Shown: positions 1 through 11,640 of the stretch, one piece after another | Layout: every line of letters starts with the position of its first letter | How positions within the stretch are numbered: position 1 is the first letter of the stretch | Assembly (NCBI GenBank): GCA_033032175.1 | Contig: CM065321.1 | Span: forward strand, 3,680,501-3,744,500 | Length of the DNA stretch: 64,000 nt | Origin: Saturnia japonica | Lineage: Eukaryota > Arthropoda > Insecta > Lepidoptera > Saturniidae | Direction of reading: 5' to 3' | The notes under the pieces: generated by a model | Database searches by the model: none | What the model was told of the DNA's origin: nothing | The model's input: the letters and a program-made list of their open reading frames with translations, nothing else | Made by a program: the position numbers and the translations under genes

Positions 1-153
1 AAAGCCAGATCACTGGCTTATTATCTACATGAGTAGATAATACTCATTGTCTAGGTTCATGAATACTGCAAATGTCAAACAGAAAATAGTGTATGATCAA
101 AAAGTCGCTGGTCGAATTTCGACCTTAGAGCGATCTCTAGTTACTATAAAATA
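1..153 (+). repeat. Interspersed repeat E, left part (interrupted by Tc1)
   Basis: About 100 bases ending near 150 match 56596-56735 closely, including the short palindrome GGTCGAATTTCGACC in both. The Tc1-like element sits at a TA at 152-153 and the repeat seems to resume at 1707. The family is not recognised by name. Confidence 0.7.
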
Positions 154-1706
154 CACACATCAAAAAAGTCTAAGCAACATGCGTGATATTACAAATTTTT
201 CCTTTTATATTAATTAATTTCTAAATATTTACTCAAACAAAGTGCGTAGGTAAGTAAACTTTTTTGTTATTGATGACATACTGGCTGGTTGTAAAAAAAA
301 TTTGATTATGTTTTGTTTTTTCATAAAATTCAAATGACTGCGAATTTGTTTGAATTTAAGTGCGTTTTAATTGCTACGTTCAGTTTTGATTTTATAATTT
401 TACCAACCATTTAAATAAAGTTAGCGACAAAATTGAATTGTTAGATATTCTTTACGTCATGAAGCGACGTCATTTGATGGCAGATGAAATGCAAAGAGCT
501 GTAGGGATGTTGCAAGCGGGAAGTAATCAATCTCAGGTATCTCGACATTTTGGCATTCATAGAAGTGTTATTTGTCGTCTTTGGCAGCGCTACAATAATA
601 CAGGGGAACCCGCTGAACAGCATCCAGCTGACTGCAAGACGCCAGCCGATGTTAACCGCTCGAGAGATAAGTTTGAGGCTACAAATTTCAAGTGGTGTTG
701 ATGTAAGTCCTCAAACTGTGCGAAATCGACTGCATGAGTACGGCCTATGAGTTCGACGCCCAATCAGGTGCCCACGTATACGTCACGGGAATCGCGCTCG
801 TCGATATGAATGGTGTAGAGAACGCATAACATGGACCCAGGAACAATGGGATAAAATTATGTTTTCCGATGAGTCGCGATTCGGGTTTAAGCCTGATACA
901 AGAAGGGTGCGAGTGTATCGTCGGCCCGGAAATACTGAGAGGCTCAGGTGCGCTCGGGAAGTTCACCCATACAGCGGCTCAACAGTTATGTTATGGGCGG
1001 GTATTATGAAGAACAGGCGAACTGAGCTCGGTTTTGTAAATGGAAACATGAATGCTGAAAATTACATTGACGATATTCTCAGACCTTATGTCTACCCATT
1101 TGCACAAACCTTTGGCTCCGATTTTAGGTTAATGCATAACAATGTGCGTTCACATACAGCTCGGTGAACCAGTGAATACTTTGCAACGGAGAACATCCGG
1201 GTATTGCCCTAGCCTGCACAATCGCCAGATCTCAATCCCATCGAGCACGTATGGGACATGCTCCAGAGACGTGTGTTGAAGGACTTAGACGGAGCGACAA
1301 CAACCCAACAGCTGAAGGATTTGCTACAATTCCATTGGGAGCGAATACCGCAAGATGACATAAACAGTCTCATTAATTCAATGAATAATCGTTGCCGACA
1401 AGTTCTGAATAGCAGAGGAGCCCATACTTTGTATTAAATTGTTCTATTCTTTCACAATAAATACATTTTCTTTAGAAATTTCATTTTGTAAGAAAAAAGT
1501 TTAGTTTCTTATGTATCTTAGTTTCTACAGTATATTCTATTATTGTTCATTTCTGTTACTAAAAGAACTTATAAAGACAACAGCTGTTATTTTTACATCA
1601 TAGAACCCTAAAGATATTATTTTAAAAATAAAATACCACGTTATAATGTGAAGAACCATCCTAAAATTTAAATTAGTACATGTTGCTTAGACTTTTTTGA
1701 TGAGTG
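154..1706 (+). mobile_element. Tc1-like DNA transposon with intact ends, dead transposase
   Basis: The element is 1553 bases long and bounded by 28-base terminal inverted repeats (154-181 and 1679-1706) that match at all but the outer few bases; both contain CATCAAAAAAGTCTAAGC or its complement. A TA duplication flanks it at 152-153 and 1707-1708, the normal target of the Tc1/mariner superfamily. It encodes one decayed transposase and lies inside repeat E. Size, ends and target duplication all fit Tc1. Confidence 0.93.
438..1437 (+). pseudogene. Tc1-like transposase (DD34E), frameshifted
   Basis: This is the decayed transposase of the surrounding Tc1-like element, an enzyme that cuts and pastes DNA at TA sites. 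The first frame gives an N-terminal helix-turn-helix (RAVGMLQAGSNQSQVSRHFG), then shifts near 640-700. The second DNA-binding half continues as SPQTVRNRLHEYGL, and the catalytic core opens with FSDESRFGF (first Asp) near 862. The second Asp position reads Asn in LMHNNVRSHTAR. The Glu follows 34 residues later in SPDLNPIEHVWD, so the family is DD34E. In-frame stops lie at 1165-1167 and near 1210; the terminal stop is 1435-1437. The frame changes, the stops and the lost catalytic Asp together make it inactive. Confidence 0.9.
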
Positions 1707-1708
1707 TA

Positions 1709-2934
1709 GATGTAATCTAGTTTAGTTTAGACTATGTTATTTCTAGGTCTATTGTGTCTATGTCTTATGTCAAATAAATAAATCTTTTAATTACCGCTAC
1801 AATTACTTTAATTTGTAAAAATTAGCTTTAAATGTTATTTATTTCCAGGTAAGATTGTGGTTGTTTTTATTGTTAAAAAATTAGATTAAGCATTTAAAAT
1901 TTGTGTGTAATAAAAATAAATCTTTTCCAGAGCAAAACATTTTAGTTATTCTTCAAAATAAAGCTGCTATATAGATATAATGAGCGTAGTGTATGCGGAA
2001 CTATAATATACCCAAATGCATATAATATAATGTATGTAATATTTATATAAGCTATTTAAGCATACCTATGCTGATACTTAAACACTTACGGTGCAGTCAA
2101 TAATACACTATTTTGAGCGCACCGCCTCAACCGCCTGAGTTGCACGAGAGCCATGGGCGAGAGTGGACGTGTAATAAGTGCGGGCCGAGCCTGTAATACA
2201 CCGGCAATCTACATATTATACTACAGTGAGAATTAGGTTACTTATCTAAATATCAAGAAACTTTTGATCGAAGAACGTTTTAGTTATTTAGGTTGTAATT
2301 AATAATTATGTTAATTGAAACACAAATGATATTCAATTTGTTTAACAATATATTTGCAATATTGTATAATGGGATGTCTTGAAAGCAAAACTTAATTAGA
2401 GGAGAACCTTCGAAACGTAAACACGAACCACTTGATTAAGAGAATGTAAATAATTTATTATGGGTAGGCACAAGCGAGGAGCGGCATAGTTTATAATCTT
2501 TTGTATATCGTAACGTTCACTAAATGTAATGTATAATGTAGCATTGTTTTAATTATAAGTGCAAGCGTTTAGAATAAAATAGTCAGTTGAAATTTTTACA
2601 AAAATTAAAGAAATATAAATGTAAATCAGAAGTGGGACCTGGTGGAAGATAGGAATAGAAAACAGTGTGATTTTTAAGTAAAAACATAATAAATATTGCG
2701 TTACTATAGTTTTAAACTATATTAATTAAAAAGGGATTTTTTAAATATAAAAATATATTTAATTGACTTTTATTAGTACAACAAGTATACAACAGATTGC
2801 GTGCCTATTTTTTCACTTTATGGAAGGGTTACCCTTGACTCTTTACGTATTGCGATAACATGTTACCAATTAACACATTTAATTATTTTTTTAATCTAAC
2901 TATGTAAATACAAATCAAATAATGAAAATCGTTT
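1709..2934. other. No gene seen; AT-rich
   Basis: After a short tail of repeat E (to about 1735) the stretch is AT-rich with no long reading frame and no repeat I can place. A GC-richer patch lies at about 2108-2215. Confidence 0.6.
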
Positions 2935-3200
2935 GTTTAGTAAAAAAGACAATTTTTAACAAAAAAAGAAAACCAACTCCATTGATTTTAAGAAGTTTTC
3001 GAGTGTAGCTTCGAAGTTTCAAGGTCCAATGCCAATAACGTTAAAATGCGACCACCCTTAAGGTATCTATCAAACAAAACAAGAATAATTCAAATCGCTT
3101 CATAAACAAAGAAGTTATGACTGAATATTCATTAAAAAAAAAATTCGAATTGAGTAACGTTCGACTTTTTTTAAAATCTCATAAAAATATAAATGCTGCT
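2935..3200 (+). repeat. Interspersed repeat Q ('AACCAACTTCAATGATTTT' family)
   Basis: One of five copies of a family seen also at 33668-33845 (minus), 37430-37690, 55335-55525 (minus) and 57200-57430. Shared blocks are a start resembling AACCAACTTCAATGATTTT, then TTCGAAG..AAGGTCCAATGCCAA, then AACAAAGAAGTTATG.CTGA. No coding sequence is visible. It is probably the non-coding part of an older retroelement. Confidence 0.75.
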
Positions 3201-3880
3201 GAACTAAAATATTTTATTCAAAATGTTTCATAATTTTCACCTAATATAATCCGATCTTAGTATGTACAACTAACGTTAATATTGACGGAGCCCGCGTCAT
3301 CTTCTACCTTGAAGCACCAACCCAAGCAATATTCGGTACCTCCGAACATTGCGTTAGAATTGGATTAAACGGTGTTTAGTTAAAACCGATGAAAGGGTAA
3401 AGTCTGATTATCCGACGCACTCGTCTGTTGTAGGCTTTTGTTGTATCATTACTTGATGTAATTGTCTAATCACACATTCTAAGATACATTCCGCTTTTCT
3501 CTTTGAGAATACATATTATAGGTAAGTTGGTTTATACGTAATAATTATATTAACCACGTACATACTCCTCGAGCCAAACTTTATGACCGCTTGGAACATA
3601 GATGCCTTAGGCTGCACAAAACACAAATACAACTAAAATTATTACAGATATTTCATACTATCTATTTTCTATACTAATAATTAAATTGAAGTGTCTTTAC
3701 TAAATGTATATGAATGTATAAGATACCTATAATAAAAAACCCATTTTTAATATTTTTGTTTGTCTGTCGTGTCTGTTTGTTCCAGGTAATCACCGAAACA
3801 GTTAGACCGATTTTCACTAGTAGATAAGTTATGCTATCAGGAGTAACTTATACTACTTTTATTTCAGAAAAATATTTAGG
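3201..3880. other. No gene seen; possible old repeat at 3757-3880
   Basis: AT-rich. The part from about 3757, with TTTGTTTGTCTGTC followed by GTTAGACCGATTTTCAC, resembles the tails of the LINE-derived fragments further on. Confidence 0.45.
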
Positions 3881-3884
3881 GTTC

Positions 3885-4168
3885 CACGTTAGTAAGAACA
3901 CTGGTCATGGTGAATCAATTCAGACGCTTAAATGGCTTATTCTGAGTAAACCATAAGAAATATAGCAAATTAATGTATCACATAATTGTAGACATTAAAA
4001 AGACCTACAAAAAATTCTGTGAAAGTATATATCTATCTTCTAAGGAACATCCACAATAAGCATTTTGTCTTTAAAATAGCCGAGAGCGGGGAAGAAAGAT
4101 TCGCGCGTGTGCCTGATCGATGGCATTATGTAGTCCACATGAGCGAAGCCACGGGCATAGCTAGTAAT
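3885..4168 (-). repeat. Interspersed repeat G, minus copy
   Basis: The reverse complement matches 32140-32505 and 51405-51945. It starts with CTAGCTATGCCCGTGGCTTC, runs through GTCTACAATTATGT and GAATTGATTCACCATGACCA, and ends near a GGAACCC-type block. It is a common non-coding lepidopteran-type repeat. Confidence 0.75.
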
Positions 4169-4615
4169 ATATAAAAATGGATGTTTGTACGTATGTTCTC
4201 TATGGACTCCACAACGGCACAGCAACATTGGCCTGGTTTGCTGGTACTAGATGATAATTAAAAAAAGAATGATTGTCTAAAAATAAGATATCAAATGACG
4301 TTCTAGGTATTATTTGTTCTACTATACAATTCGCAAGTTCGAACTCATTGTACTGCAAGTTGAGATTGACCATAAAATTTGGCGCGACTAGTATTTTCTC
4401 GCGATTTTATTAGTATCAGAGTTAAAATTAATAACAAAACCGTCTCCATAGAATTTAATCTCTCGACCACAGCGCCACCCATCGGATCCTAACACATGTA
4501 TCTATAAACCATTATCTCAGTAAAATAAACATATTATGAGTTCAATCGGTCAAGTCATTCAGTTAAAAAATTATAGAATCACTAACACGCATGCATAAGA
4601 TTTTTACTCGTCTGC
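4169..4615. other. No gene seen
   Basis: Unassigned AT-rich DNA without a convincing reading frame or repeat match inside the window. Confidence 0.5.
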
Positions 4616-4830
4616 GAAAAAGTAGGGTTATGTTTTTCGATTGTATGTATGTAAGTACGTATGTTTATGTCTTTAGCACGCTCGGTAGCCTAAACGGCTT
4701 AATGGATTTTAGCATACGAGATGTTGTTGGATTTGTCTCAATTATGGCTATACTATAATATTCAAGTACGACGTCTGGGAATCAAATAATAAGCTAAAAT
4801 AGAAAAATATTTCTTTTTAGTCGGGATTTT
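4616..4830 (+). repeat. Interspersed repeat I, copy 1
   Basis: Shares with 11440-11640 the block GTAGCCTAAACGGCTT, then GATTTTAG.ATACGAG.TGT, followed by a variable AT-rich tail. No coding sequence is evident. Confidence 0.7.
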
Positions 4831-4867
4831 TGTTTCTTTTTTAATAATTTAGCTTGTTATAAGATAT

Positions 4868-5010
4868 AATATCTTATTATATTAAGCGAGCAATTCTTGT
4901 ATATATATATATATATGTTATGTTTCTCGGAAACGGCTCCAACGATTTGATGATATGATATGGATAACGAGACTATCCAATCATTATAGCAAATACACGA
5001 ATTAAATCCG
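4868..5010 (+). repeat. Interspersed repeat J with (TA)n, copy 1
   Basis: AGCAATTCTTG, a TA microsatellite at about 4899-4916, then GTTTCTCGGAAACGGCTCCA and AACGATTTG. The same order is seen at 47640-47760. Confidence 0.65.
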
Positions 5011-5083
5011 ATCATGTTTTATTACTAGATTTTTGCATTGCATTTTTAAGCGTGTAAACTATGTGTACACAGTGTATTTTAAG

Positions 5084-5405
5084 GCAATGATGGTTCAGAT
5101 GGTAGCGTTTACGGACTCCGCGCCAATCCACATTAGTTCGAAGCCCTGCTATGAGCATGAGCTATCGGTGAAAGAAAACATCGTCTAGGTAGGATAGGAT
5201 TGTCTAAAGTCCGCCTGGCTAGCTATCATCCTCGAGCTGAAAATTTGTCGCCAAGTACCTATATGTGTGTTTCGGTAGCTACACTTGAGAGCCAGTCTTC
5301 TACCAGGTTTAGCGTGCTATCATCTTGGGCCACATCGTCACATAAAATCAAGTGAAATTGTGGCTAAAACGCTAAACCTATGACGATAAAATAAAAAATA
5401 AAATA
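5084..5405 (+). repeat. tRNA-derived SINE, family A, full-length copy
   Basis: It starts with an A-box-like block (AATGATGGTTCAGATGGTAG) and a B-box relic (AGTTCGAAGCCCTG). The body follows with AGCTATCGGTGAAAG, GTCGCCAAGTACCTATA, TGTTTCGGTAGCTACACTTG and GCCACATCGTCACATAA, ending in an A-rich tail after GCTAAACCTA. The tRNA-like head, RNA polymerase III boxes and A-rich tail are SINE hallmarks; at least nine further copies occur in the window. Confidence 0.85.
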
Positions 5406-6514
5406 GACTGCCGACAGAAGTGGAAATTCAATACAATGGAATAACTGTGCTCTTTTTTGCATTTTTAAATCAATTATAATCTCCAATATTTATATTTCAT
5501 TATATTTAAACTGCTATTACAGGATGTCGGTGGCGCGAAATCACAAGATTTTACCCATTCAAGAAGTCAAACATGCGTATGATACAAATGAGTATACACA
5601 ATGTATTAATGTATATATACATATACATGTAGACAGATCGCTATACTACGCATCGCTAGTCTGGCACAAGCGCAATACGTCACGAGCATGTCAAGGTCAT
5701 CAGTGACGCGGATCCATAAGTTTTCCTTTACCAAAAATCGCTCAACGCGGCTAAATAATTTCTCACTTCAAAGGTTTTATAATATTCTCGAATCTTCCTT
5801 ACGAATTTCCAAATAAAAATTGCGTGATTATGGAATTGTAAATAGTGTTGTTAGAAGTGAAAAAAATATCACAGCCCATAAAGTAAATTAGTCAATTAAT
5901 ACGTTGGGAAGCAGCCAGGCGGCGTAGGTCGTCCAATACTTACTATCCATTACCGAGATTGGGAAAGCGCGCTGATAGCAAGGTTTGCGAACGGTCCAAG
6001 AAACCGTGAAATTGTGATTTCCCTCGGAATTACAATTGTGTGAAATGATGAGTAAAATATTATTAATTGTTTGTTTGAAAGAAGATTGATAGGTAGTTTT
6101 TAATAAAGCATTATATTATAATAAGAGTAGATTCTTCACTTCATATAACTGTATTTGAAGAATAATTTTGACATTTTAACAGGTAATGTATGGAAACATT
6201 CATGTTTAACATAAAACCTCGTATGCGTGTATCGAACTTGCACACTTTTATCACAACGGCACAACCACTGTGATCAAAATCCGCTCTGATATTATCGCTC
6301 TACTGATACTATATATCTCAATGTTTTTCCTAGCAATACCAGTGTTCCTTAATTTTTCATGAAAATTAATGATTCAAGCACCATTTAAAAAAATATTTTC
6401 CTAGCTATTGATGGAAAAAATTGTTAAGAATTAAAGTTGTCTTTGCAAAAAATAAAAAATTAAAGCGATATGTTTATTAAGAATGGCGACATCAACATCC
6501 TATGCTAATATTAT
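5406..6514. other. No gene seen
   Basis: AT-rich, with two GC-richer patches at about 5524-5710 and 5905-6020. A 60-codon open frame at 5524-5706 has no recognisable motif and is probably chance. Confidence 0.5.
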
Positions 6515-6680
6515 AAAGTTATAGAGTTTGTTTGTTTGTTTGAACGGGCTAATCTCAGGAACTGCTGATTGGAATGGATAAGTTATTTTTGTGTTAGATA
6601 GCCCTTTTATGAAGGAAGACTATAATAGGCTACATAACATCACGTTACCATTAATAGGAACATGGTATTAATCAATAACG
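6515..6680 (+). repeat. LINE-tail-like repeat K
   Basis: GTTTGTTTGTTTGAACGGGC then TAATCTCAGGAACTGCTGATT and AGCCCTTTTATGAAGGA. The same layout occurs at 9150-9300, 48580-48680, 55548-55720 and 61793-61890. These look like old 3' ends of a non-LTR element. Confidence 0.6.
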
Positions 6681-6689
6681 AAATGAATA

Positions 6690-6970
6690 CTTTATTCTTC
6701 ACAAGTATTTAATTTTGAAGAAAATTACCATTTCCATTATTTCATTTCAATGAATATCTTAAGAGATATCACAGTTTTAAAATAACTCCGCAGCAAAATA
6801 ATGATCAAATACCGCGCGCGTATTTTTATTACGCGGAATTATGTGGGAGGTGAATTAATGCTCAAATGGTTCGTAGATAAGACAAAGAAAATTTCAGCTC
6901 CAATATAGTAGGTGCATTTGATCCTCTCTCTTTCTCTTATGTGACGCAGACGAAGTTGTGCGGGTCATAT
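6690..6970 (+). repeat. Interspersed repeat C, copy 1
   Basis: Matches 34300-34560 over most of its length: GAATATCTTA then CAGCAAAATAATGATC, TACCGCG, AATGTGGGAGG.G, a CT-rich run, and GACGCAGACGAAGT then CGGGTCA. Both copies have the same orientation. Confidence 0.75.
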
Positions 6971-7135
6971 AGTATTATATACAAGTAATATGTAGGAAGC
7001 GCCATATATTATGATATATGATAATTGATTAAAAAATTCGATAAAACAGCTTTTTATTTAAAAAAAAAAAACTATTTTCATTAGGACTGCCATCAACATA
7101 TTTTATACAACTAACATGTAGGAGGCGCCATATAA
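6971..7135 (+). repeat. Local duplication of a ~27-base motif
   Basis: ACAAGTAATATGTAGGAAGC at about 6980 and CAACTAACATGTAGGAGGC at about 7109 are each followed by GCCATAT. The two lie about 130 bases apart, so the short segment has been duplicated locally. Confidence 0.5.
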
Positions 7136-7531
7136 TTTTAATAATCTGTTGAACTAACATGACACCTGTTACATTGTATAATATTCACACGGGTCAGCCA
7201 GTATGTGTTATTGCGAAAACCATTAGATCCCTCATCATACACAAAATATGAAAATCTACTTAATGCCCAATAAAAAATCCATTTCGATGACGTCTCATTC
7301 GCTTCCGCCGTCTCACGTTTGTTTTCATTTCGCAAACCGTTCAGAAAATGTATAATCCTTTCACCATATGCGAACGACAAATTACCTATTCTACCTGTCA
7401 TCTCTGAGTAGGTACCTCTGCTGCCTTTAGAGATCCGCGAGTAATGGTTTCATTTGGTTTATTAATGAAAAAATGTTTAAATAAACAACTAGTTTATAGT
7501 GAGCCAATTGTGCATATTTTTGTAACGGAGC
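7136..7531. other. Unassigned; open frame of 87 codons on minus strand
   Basis: A minus-strand open frame at 7138-7401 has no motif I recognise. It could be a host exon or old element coding; the sequence does not decide. No repeat copy was found in the window. Confidence 0.3.
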
Positions 7532-7760
7532 TCCGTAATGCAGCTAGCGATGGGAGTTGACTTTTAGATATCATCACGTAAGGAAAAAGCGTTAAGCCCC
7601 CTCCATGTAACTTTATCTCTCTTTTCTCTGTTTCTTTCTGTTATATAAAAGTGTGTATGACTTCTGTGCGTGCAGGTATCGAGATTCGAGCAGAAGAGTA
7701 TCTGCGCGGCCGGTTGTATAAGCCTTCCTCAGGCAGTCACCAAATTGCAAAATATTGCAC
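7532..7760 (+). repeat. Interspersed repeat F, copy 1
   Basis: GGGAGTTGACTTTTAGATAT, CACGTAAGGAAAAAGCG, CCCCCTCCATG, a CT-rich run, CCTCAGGCAGTCACCAAATT. The same order is seen at 58930-58998 and, inverted, at 59164-59265. Confidence 0.7.
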
Positions 7761-7847
7761 TTAAGGTGGTGGTAGTCTCTCGAAATAGGCACGTTTTCAA
7801 TAATTCAAGGGTTTATCAGTTATTTTTTACAGCAAATATATATAGAA

Positions 7848-8185
7848 CTTAATGCAATGACAAAGAAAGGTGAGGAAAGATTAGAAGCATTCGGAATGTG
7901 GTGCTGGAGGAGGATTGAGAGAATTAGTAGAAAAACGAATGAAGAGATATTAAACATGGTAAACATGGAGAAATTTGGTGGGGTATTTGATTCGGTACCA
8001 CGCCCTATTAAAACCGATAATAGAAAGACCAATTGAAGGAAAGAGGAAGAGAGGAAGATAAAGAAGGACATATGCAACAAGTTAAGGAAAAAATAGTCAT
8101 TGTGTCGTATCACGATGTCAAGAGGAAGGCACAGTGTAGAGAGAGCTGGAGATTGCTTCACCGACGAGAGCACCACTGCTCTTAA
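7848..8185 (+). pseudogene. LINE reverse transcriptase C-terminal fragment
   Basis: A short decayed remnant of a retroelement polyprotein. The plus strand reads RLEAFGMWCWRRIERI followed by KTNEEILNMV, the layout found C-terminal to the reverse transcriptase in RTE-like insect LINEs. A later frame reads YHDVKRKAQCRESWRLLHRR, the usual last block before the stop. Frameshifts and internal loss separate the blocks, so it is non-functional. The exact LINE clade is inferred from these short motifs. Confidence 0.7.
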
Positions 8186-9149
8186 ATTTTATGATGATGA
8201 ATATATTATATTGTAATTAATATGTGCTATTTGGCTGTATCGGTCTACGTATTTTGTGAGAAAAGCAAATCCATCTTATTTTTGGAAAATTTTAGCTTTT
8301 AAAGTTTAATTTGATATTTAATAGTCGTGTTTAATTGTCATTAAGCGTACTGTAACTGGATGTAGCTCGTATTAAAAAGAAATCAACAAAATAATACGCC
8401 CAATAGTATATTCCGTTTTTGGTCTTGTCTTTATTATCGATCTATACTATACTAAAATCTATGTTGAGACATCGTGTAACTGAAAGTTCGTGGAGAGAAA
8501 ATAATACGGAACCTCACATATTAGGAAAATTCACAAGTACCACATTTTCGCACCTTGTGTTTTGCGGAAACATTTTATGTGCGAAGTGATTGATGCACTG
8601 TTGATACGCCACCGACTGAAGCTTGAAATAAGATTGATGTGTCCCAAAAGGGTTCTCAGCACTTGTATATTTCTATTTATTTAAATAATACAGGGTTCGG
8701 GATGGAATGTTTATATGTCTCAATGATAAACATTTTTTGGGTGGTGGGAGAACTCGAAAATCAGGGAGCAGACAACTTTTGATAAGTTGCTTTAAACACT
8801 ATATTATGTTGATAATAATATCCGTGAATTAATATTTATTAATTTTCAAAAACTAAGAATGAAAGTAATATGTTCAAATTTCAGTTTATTAAAATTTCAG
8901 TAGAAACTTATGATATTTCTGTAACACCTATATTTTTAAAGTCACTATTTTTACATTAAATTTAGTAATAATTTTCGAATCACAAGAATAACATTCAACT
9001 GTGCATAATAACTTCAACTCCGGTAAAGCTTTCTCTTTTTCTAAAGTGCCCCTCAGACTAACAGTAAGGCCAGATAGAAAAAATAAATAAATTTAGCTTT
9101 ATTATTTTTTATACTTTTTATCATCAATAATCAACAATAATATTATAAA
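8186..9149. other. No gene seen
   Basis: AT-rich DNA without a reading frame or repeat that I can support. Confidence 0.5.
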
Positions 9150-9300
9150 CAGGAAAGATTTAATTGTTTGTTTGCATTAAAAAGGCTCCAAAACTACTGA
9201 ACCGATTTGAAAAATTCTTTCATTGCTGAGAAGCTACACTATCTCAAAGTGACATAGGCTATATTCAATTTAAAAAAAAAATTAGGGTTCCCTACTAAAA
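9150..9300 (+). repeat. LINE-tail-like repeat K, diverged copy
   Basis: TTGTTTGTTTGCATTAAAAA then CTACTGAACCGATTTGAAAA, GTGACATAGGCTATATT and a final AGGGTTCCC block, in the order seen in the other K copies. Confidence 0.55.
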
Positions 9301-9499
9301 CTTCAATAATGTAACCCAAGGTGTAAAAAAATTACCTAAAATATTCTTTACACCACATGCGCTGCATAAACTATTAAAGATAGAATAAAATAATGTAGTA
9401 TGACTTTGCAGAAAACATCATTATTTATAAAAAATGTCGCGATAGCATATCTCTAACTATAATTCCACAATAAGCGTTCTTTTATTTTTAAAATTTAAT

Positions 9500-10800
9500 T
9501 GACAAAACGATCCTATATTGTACGATATCTTTAAAAAAAATATGGTGCACGGACCATGCGGAGAGAATAATTTAACAGCACCATGTATGAAAAACAGTAT
9601 CTGTACAAAAAAGTACCCTCGACGTTTCGTCAACGATACCCAAACCGGAGAGTACGGATATCCAATTTATCGTCGTCGTGACGCCGAAAATGGAGGACAG
9701 TGCGCTTCGCTAAATATCAGAGGAAGTAGGTTCAATATATATAATAGATGGATTTTCCCTTATTCTCCACTATTGTGTAGGACGTTTAACGCTCACATAT
9801 ATATGGAGTACTGCCACTCAGTTCAAGCCATCAAATACATTTGCAAATATATAACGGATCTGACCATGCTACTTTAATCGTCATAAACCCAAATGGAAAC
9901 TACGTGAATGGCTGGTACATAAGTACATCCGAAGCTGTCTGGCGAATATCCGAATTTCTGTTCCACGAGCGGCATCCTACAGTCTTGCGTTTGCTGTCCA
10001 CTTAGAAAATGACCAAAGGGTTTATTTTACCTCAGAAACAGCTGAACAAGTGCCCCAAAAGCACCGTTAAATTACTTTGCTGGCTTTCTTTGGGCTCTGT
10101 AATGAAGATGAATTCGCAAAGATACTTCTATACCACGAATACCTACAATACTACACATGGACTAATAAAAAATTTATAAGAAGGAGGCGTAGTGTGGACG
10201 TATCCAGGCATAAAAAAGATGCTTTAGGAAGAGTCTATGGTGTACATCCTTCTCTATCAGAGTGTTATTATCTTAGGATGTTGCTACATCACGTTCGCGG
10301 TCCAACCTCATTCGAGTACTTAAATACCGTTGAGGGAGGGGTTTTTCCACTTAAAAAAAAGTTCTCAAAGAGACCTATTAAGCAGCTTGCCACTACAAAT
10401 TTACGCAGAAATGGTGATATCCTTTTGGATGAGTCTCTAGACCAAATAATCCATAATTTAGAAATTTTAATAGATGCATATACCCAGACATTAAAAATTT
10501 GCACGAAAAGGACTTTCGTTGGTTGTGTTCTAGGGCAATAGTGACACCTAGGAATGATACGGTGAACAAAATAAACAATTTGATTATTCAAAGAGTGAAT
10601 GCCAGCCAAACGAAAAATTACAAATCGATTGACACTGTAACTAATATCGAAGTAGTAGTTCATTACCCAAGGGAATTTTTAAATTGTCTAAACCGATCTG
10701 GACCGCCATCACAGAAATTGACGTTAAAAAGCAGCAAAATGAAACGACGTCAAATATCGTTTAAAGGAAAGCTCTGACTCAATAAACTGGATGGCTTTAG
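9500..10800 (+). mobile_element. Helitron remnant
   Basis: Coding remnants of a Helitron Rep-helicase protein run through this interval in one direction. I could not see either Helitron end (5' TC, or a 3' hairpin with CTRR), so the element limits are those of the recognisable coding sequence. The 5' part of the protein, including the HUH motif, is missing. Confidence 0.8.
9518..10777 (+). pseudogene. Helitron Rep/helicase protein, decayed
   Basis: Helitron proteins combine a rolling-circle Rep nuclease with a Pif1-type helicase. The first frame reads YDIFKKNMVHGPCG and TKKYPRRFVNDTQTGEYGYP, then reaches IKYICKYI, which carries the two Rep tyrosines. It continues in another frame (about 9870-10075) as YISTSEAVWRISEF and VHLENDQRVYFTSET, and in a third (10077 on) as CNEDEFAKILLYHE and YYLRMLLHHVRGPTSFEYL. 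From about 10490 a helicase C-terminal block follows (FRWLCSRAIVTPRNDTVNKI, then KSIDTV and YPREFLN). The central helicase motifs (Walker A and B) are absent, so a large internal deletion joined Rep to the helicase tail. Several stops and shifts make it non-functional. Confidence 0.85.
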
Positions 10801-11439
10801 TTTTTTTTTGTATATTAATGTAACTGTTTATATTATAGCCTTGCTTTATAGTTCAAATTTAGAGTTTACATACAGTTTAAGATACAACTATTATATCTCA
10901 GTGTTGTGACTAAACTCATATTAACCCCTAGGCCTGAGTAGACGAAATACTAAAAATAATCGCCACTATATTTATATTATGTTGTAGCTCTGTTTATTGA
11001 AATGAAAACTTCTTTACCATCGTTGTGATTTGAAAGTCGATGAAACTAAAAAGCGAAAGCGACAGTAAAAAGAATGCCACGCAATAATGAATTTTATTAC
11101 CTCACTAAAAAGGCACGAAACAAAAACATTTTAGACAACGCTTATAACATTCTGTTACGGATTGATATTGTGTTAGGTTACCATGGATATTCAAATCTGC
11201 ATTAATTGAAAATGATATTGTGAAAACTTTAAATTAGTGTGTATTTGATCATTTTCTGAATGAAAAAAAAAAACATAGATGTGAAGGTTGCACTTCAACC
11301 ACGTGTGAATTGCACACATATATTTTTTATTTATTTCGTGTTTGATTGAAAACGTATAGGGGAATGTTAGAGCTACGTTATAGAAGAAATATAGGTGTTT
11401 TTGCTTATTTGAACACATGTTTAGTGTTCTATTTTTCCT
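10801..11439. other. No gene seen
   Basis: AT-rich DNA. A 75-codon minus-strand frame at 11191-11418 is low-complexity and probably chance. Confidence 0.5.
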
Positions 11440-11640
11440 AACTGTGAAAAATAGGGGTATTTTTTTCGAGCGTTTGTATGTCTATTTCTTTAGTGCGCTC
11501 TGTAGCCTAAACGGCTTGATGAATTTTAGGATACGAGGTGTCGTTAGAATCGTTGAAATTGTAAATTCAAGAGGAATAGTATAGGCTAACTAATATTAGG
11601 CTACAATTGTCAGGTAGCCTTAAATATTTAGTTTTGTTCA
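11440..11640 (+). repeat. Interspersed repeat I, copy 2
   Basis: GTAGCCTAAACGGCTTGATG then GATACGAGGTGTCGTTAGAA, matching the copy at 4616-4830 in the same orientation. Confidence 0.7.

Noticed and set aside
7820..8176. 118-codon minus-strand frame, rich in Leu, Phe and Ser
   Set aside because: It is antisense to the plus-strand LINE fragment, which shows the conserved WCWRR and TNEE motifs.
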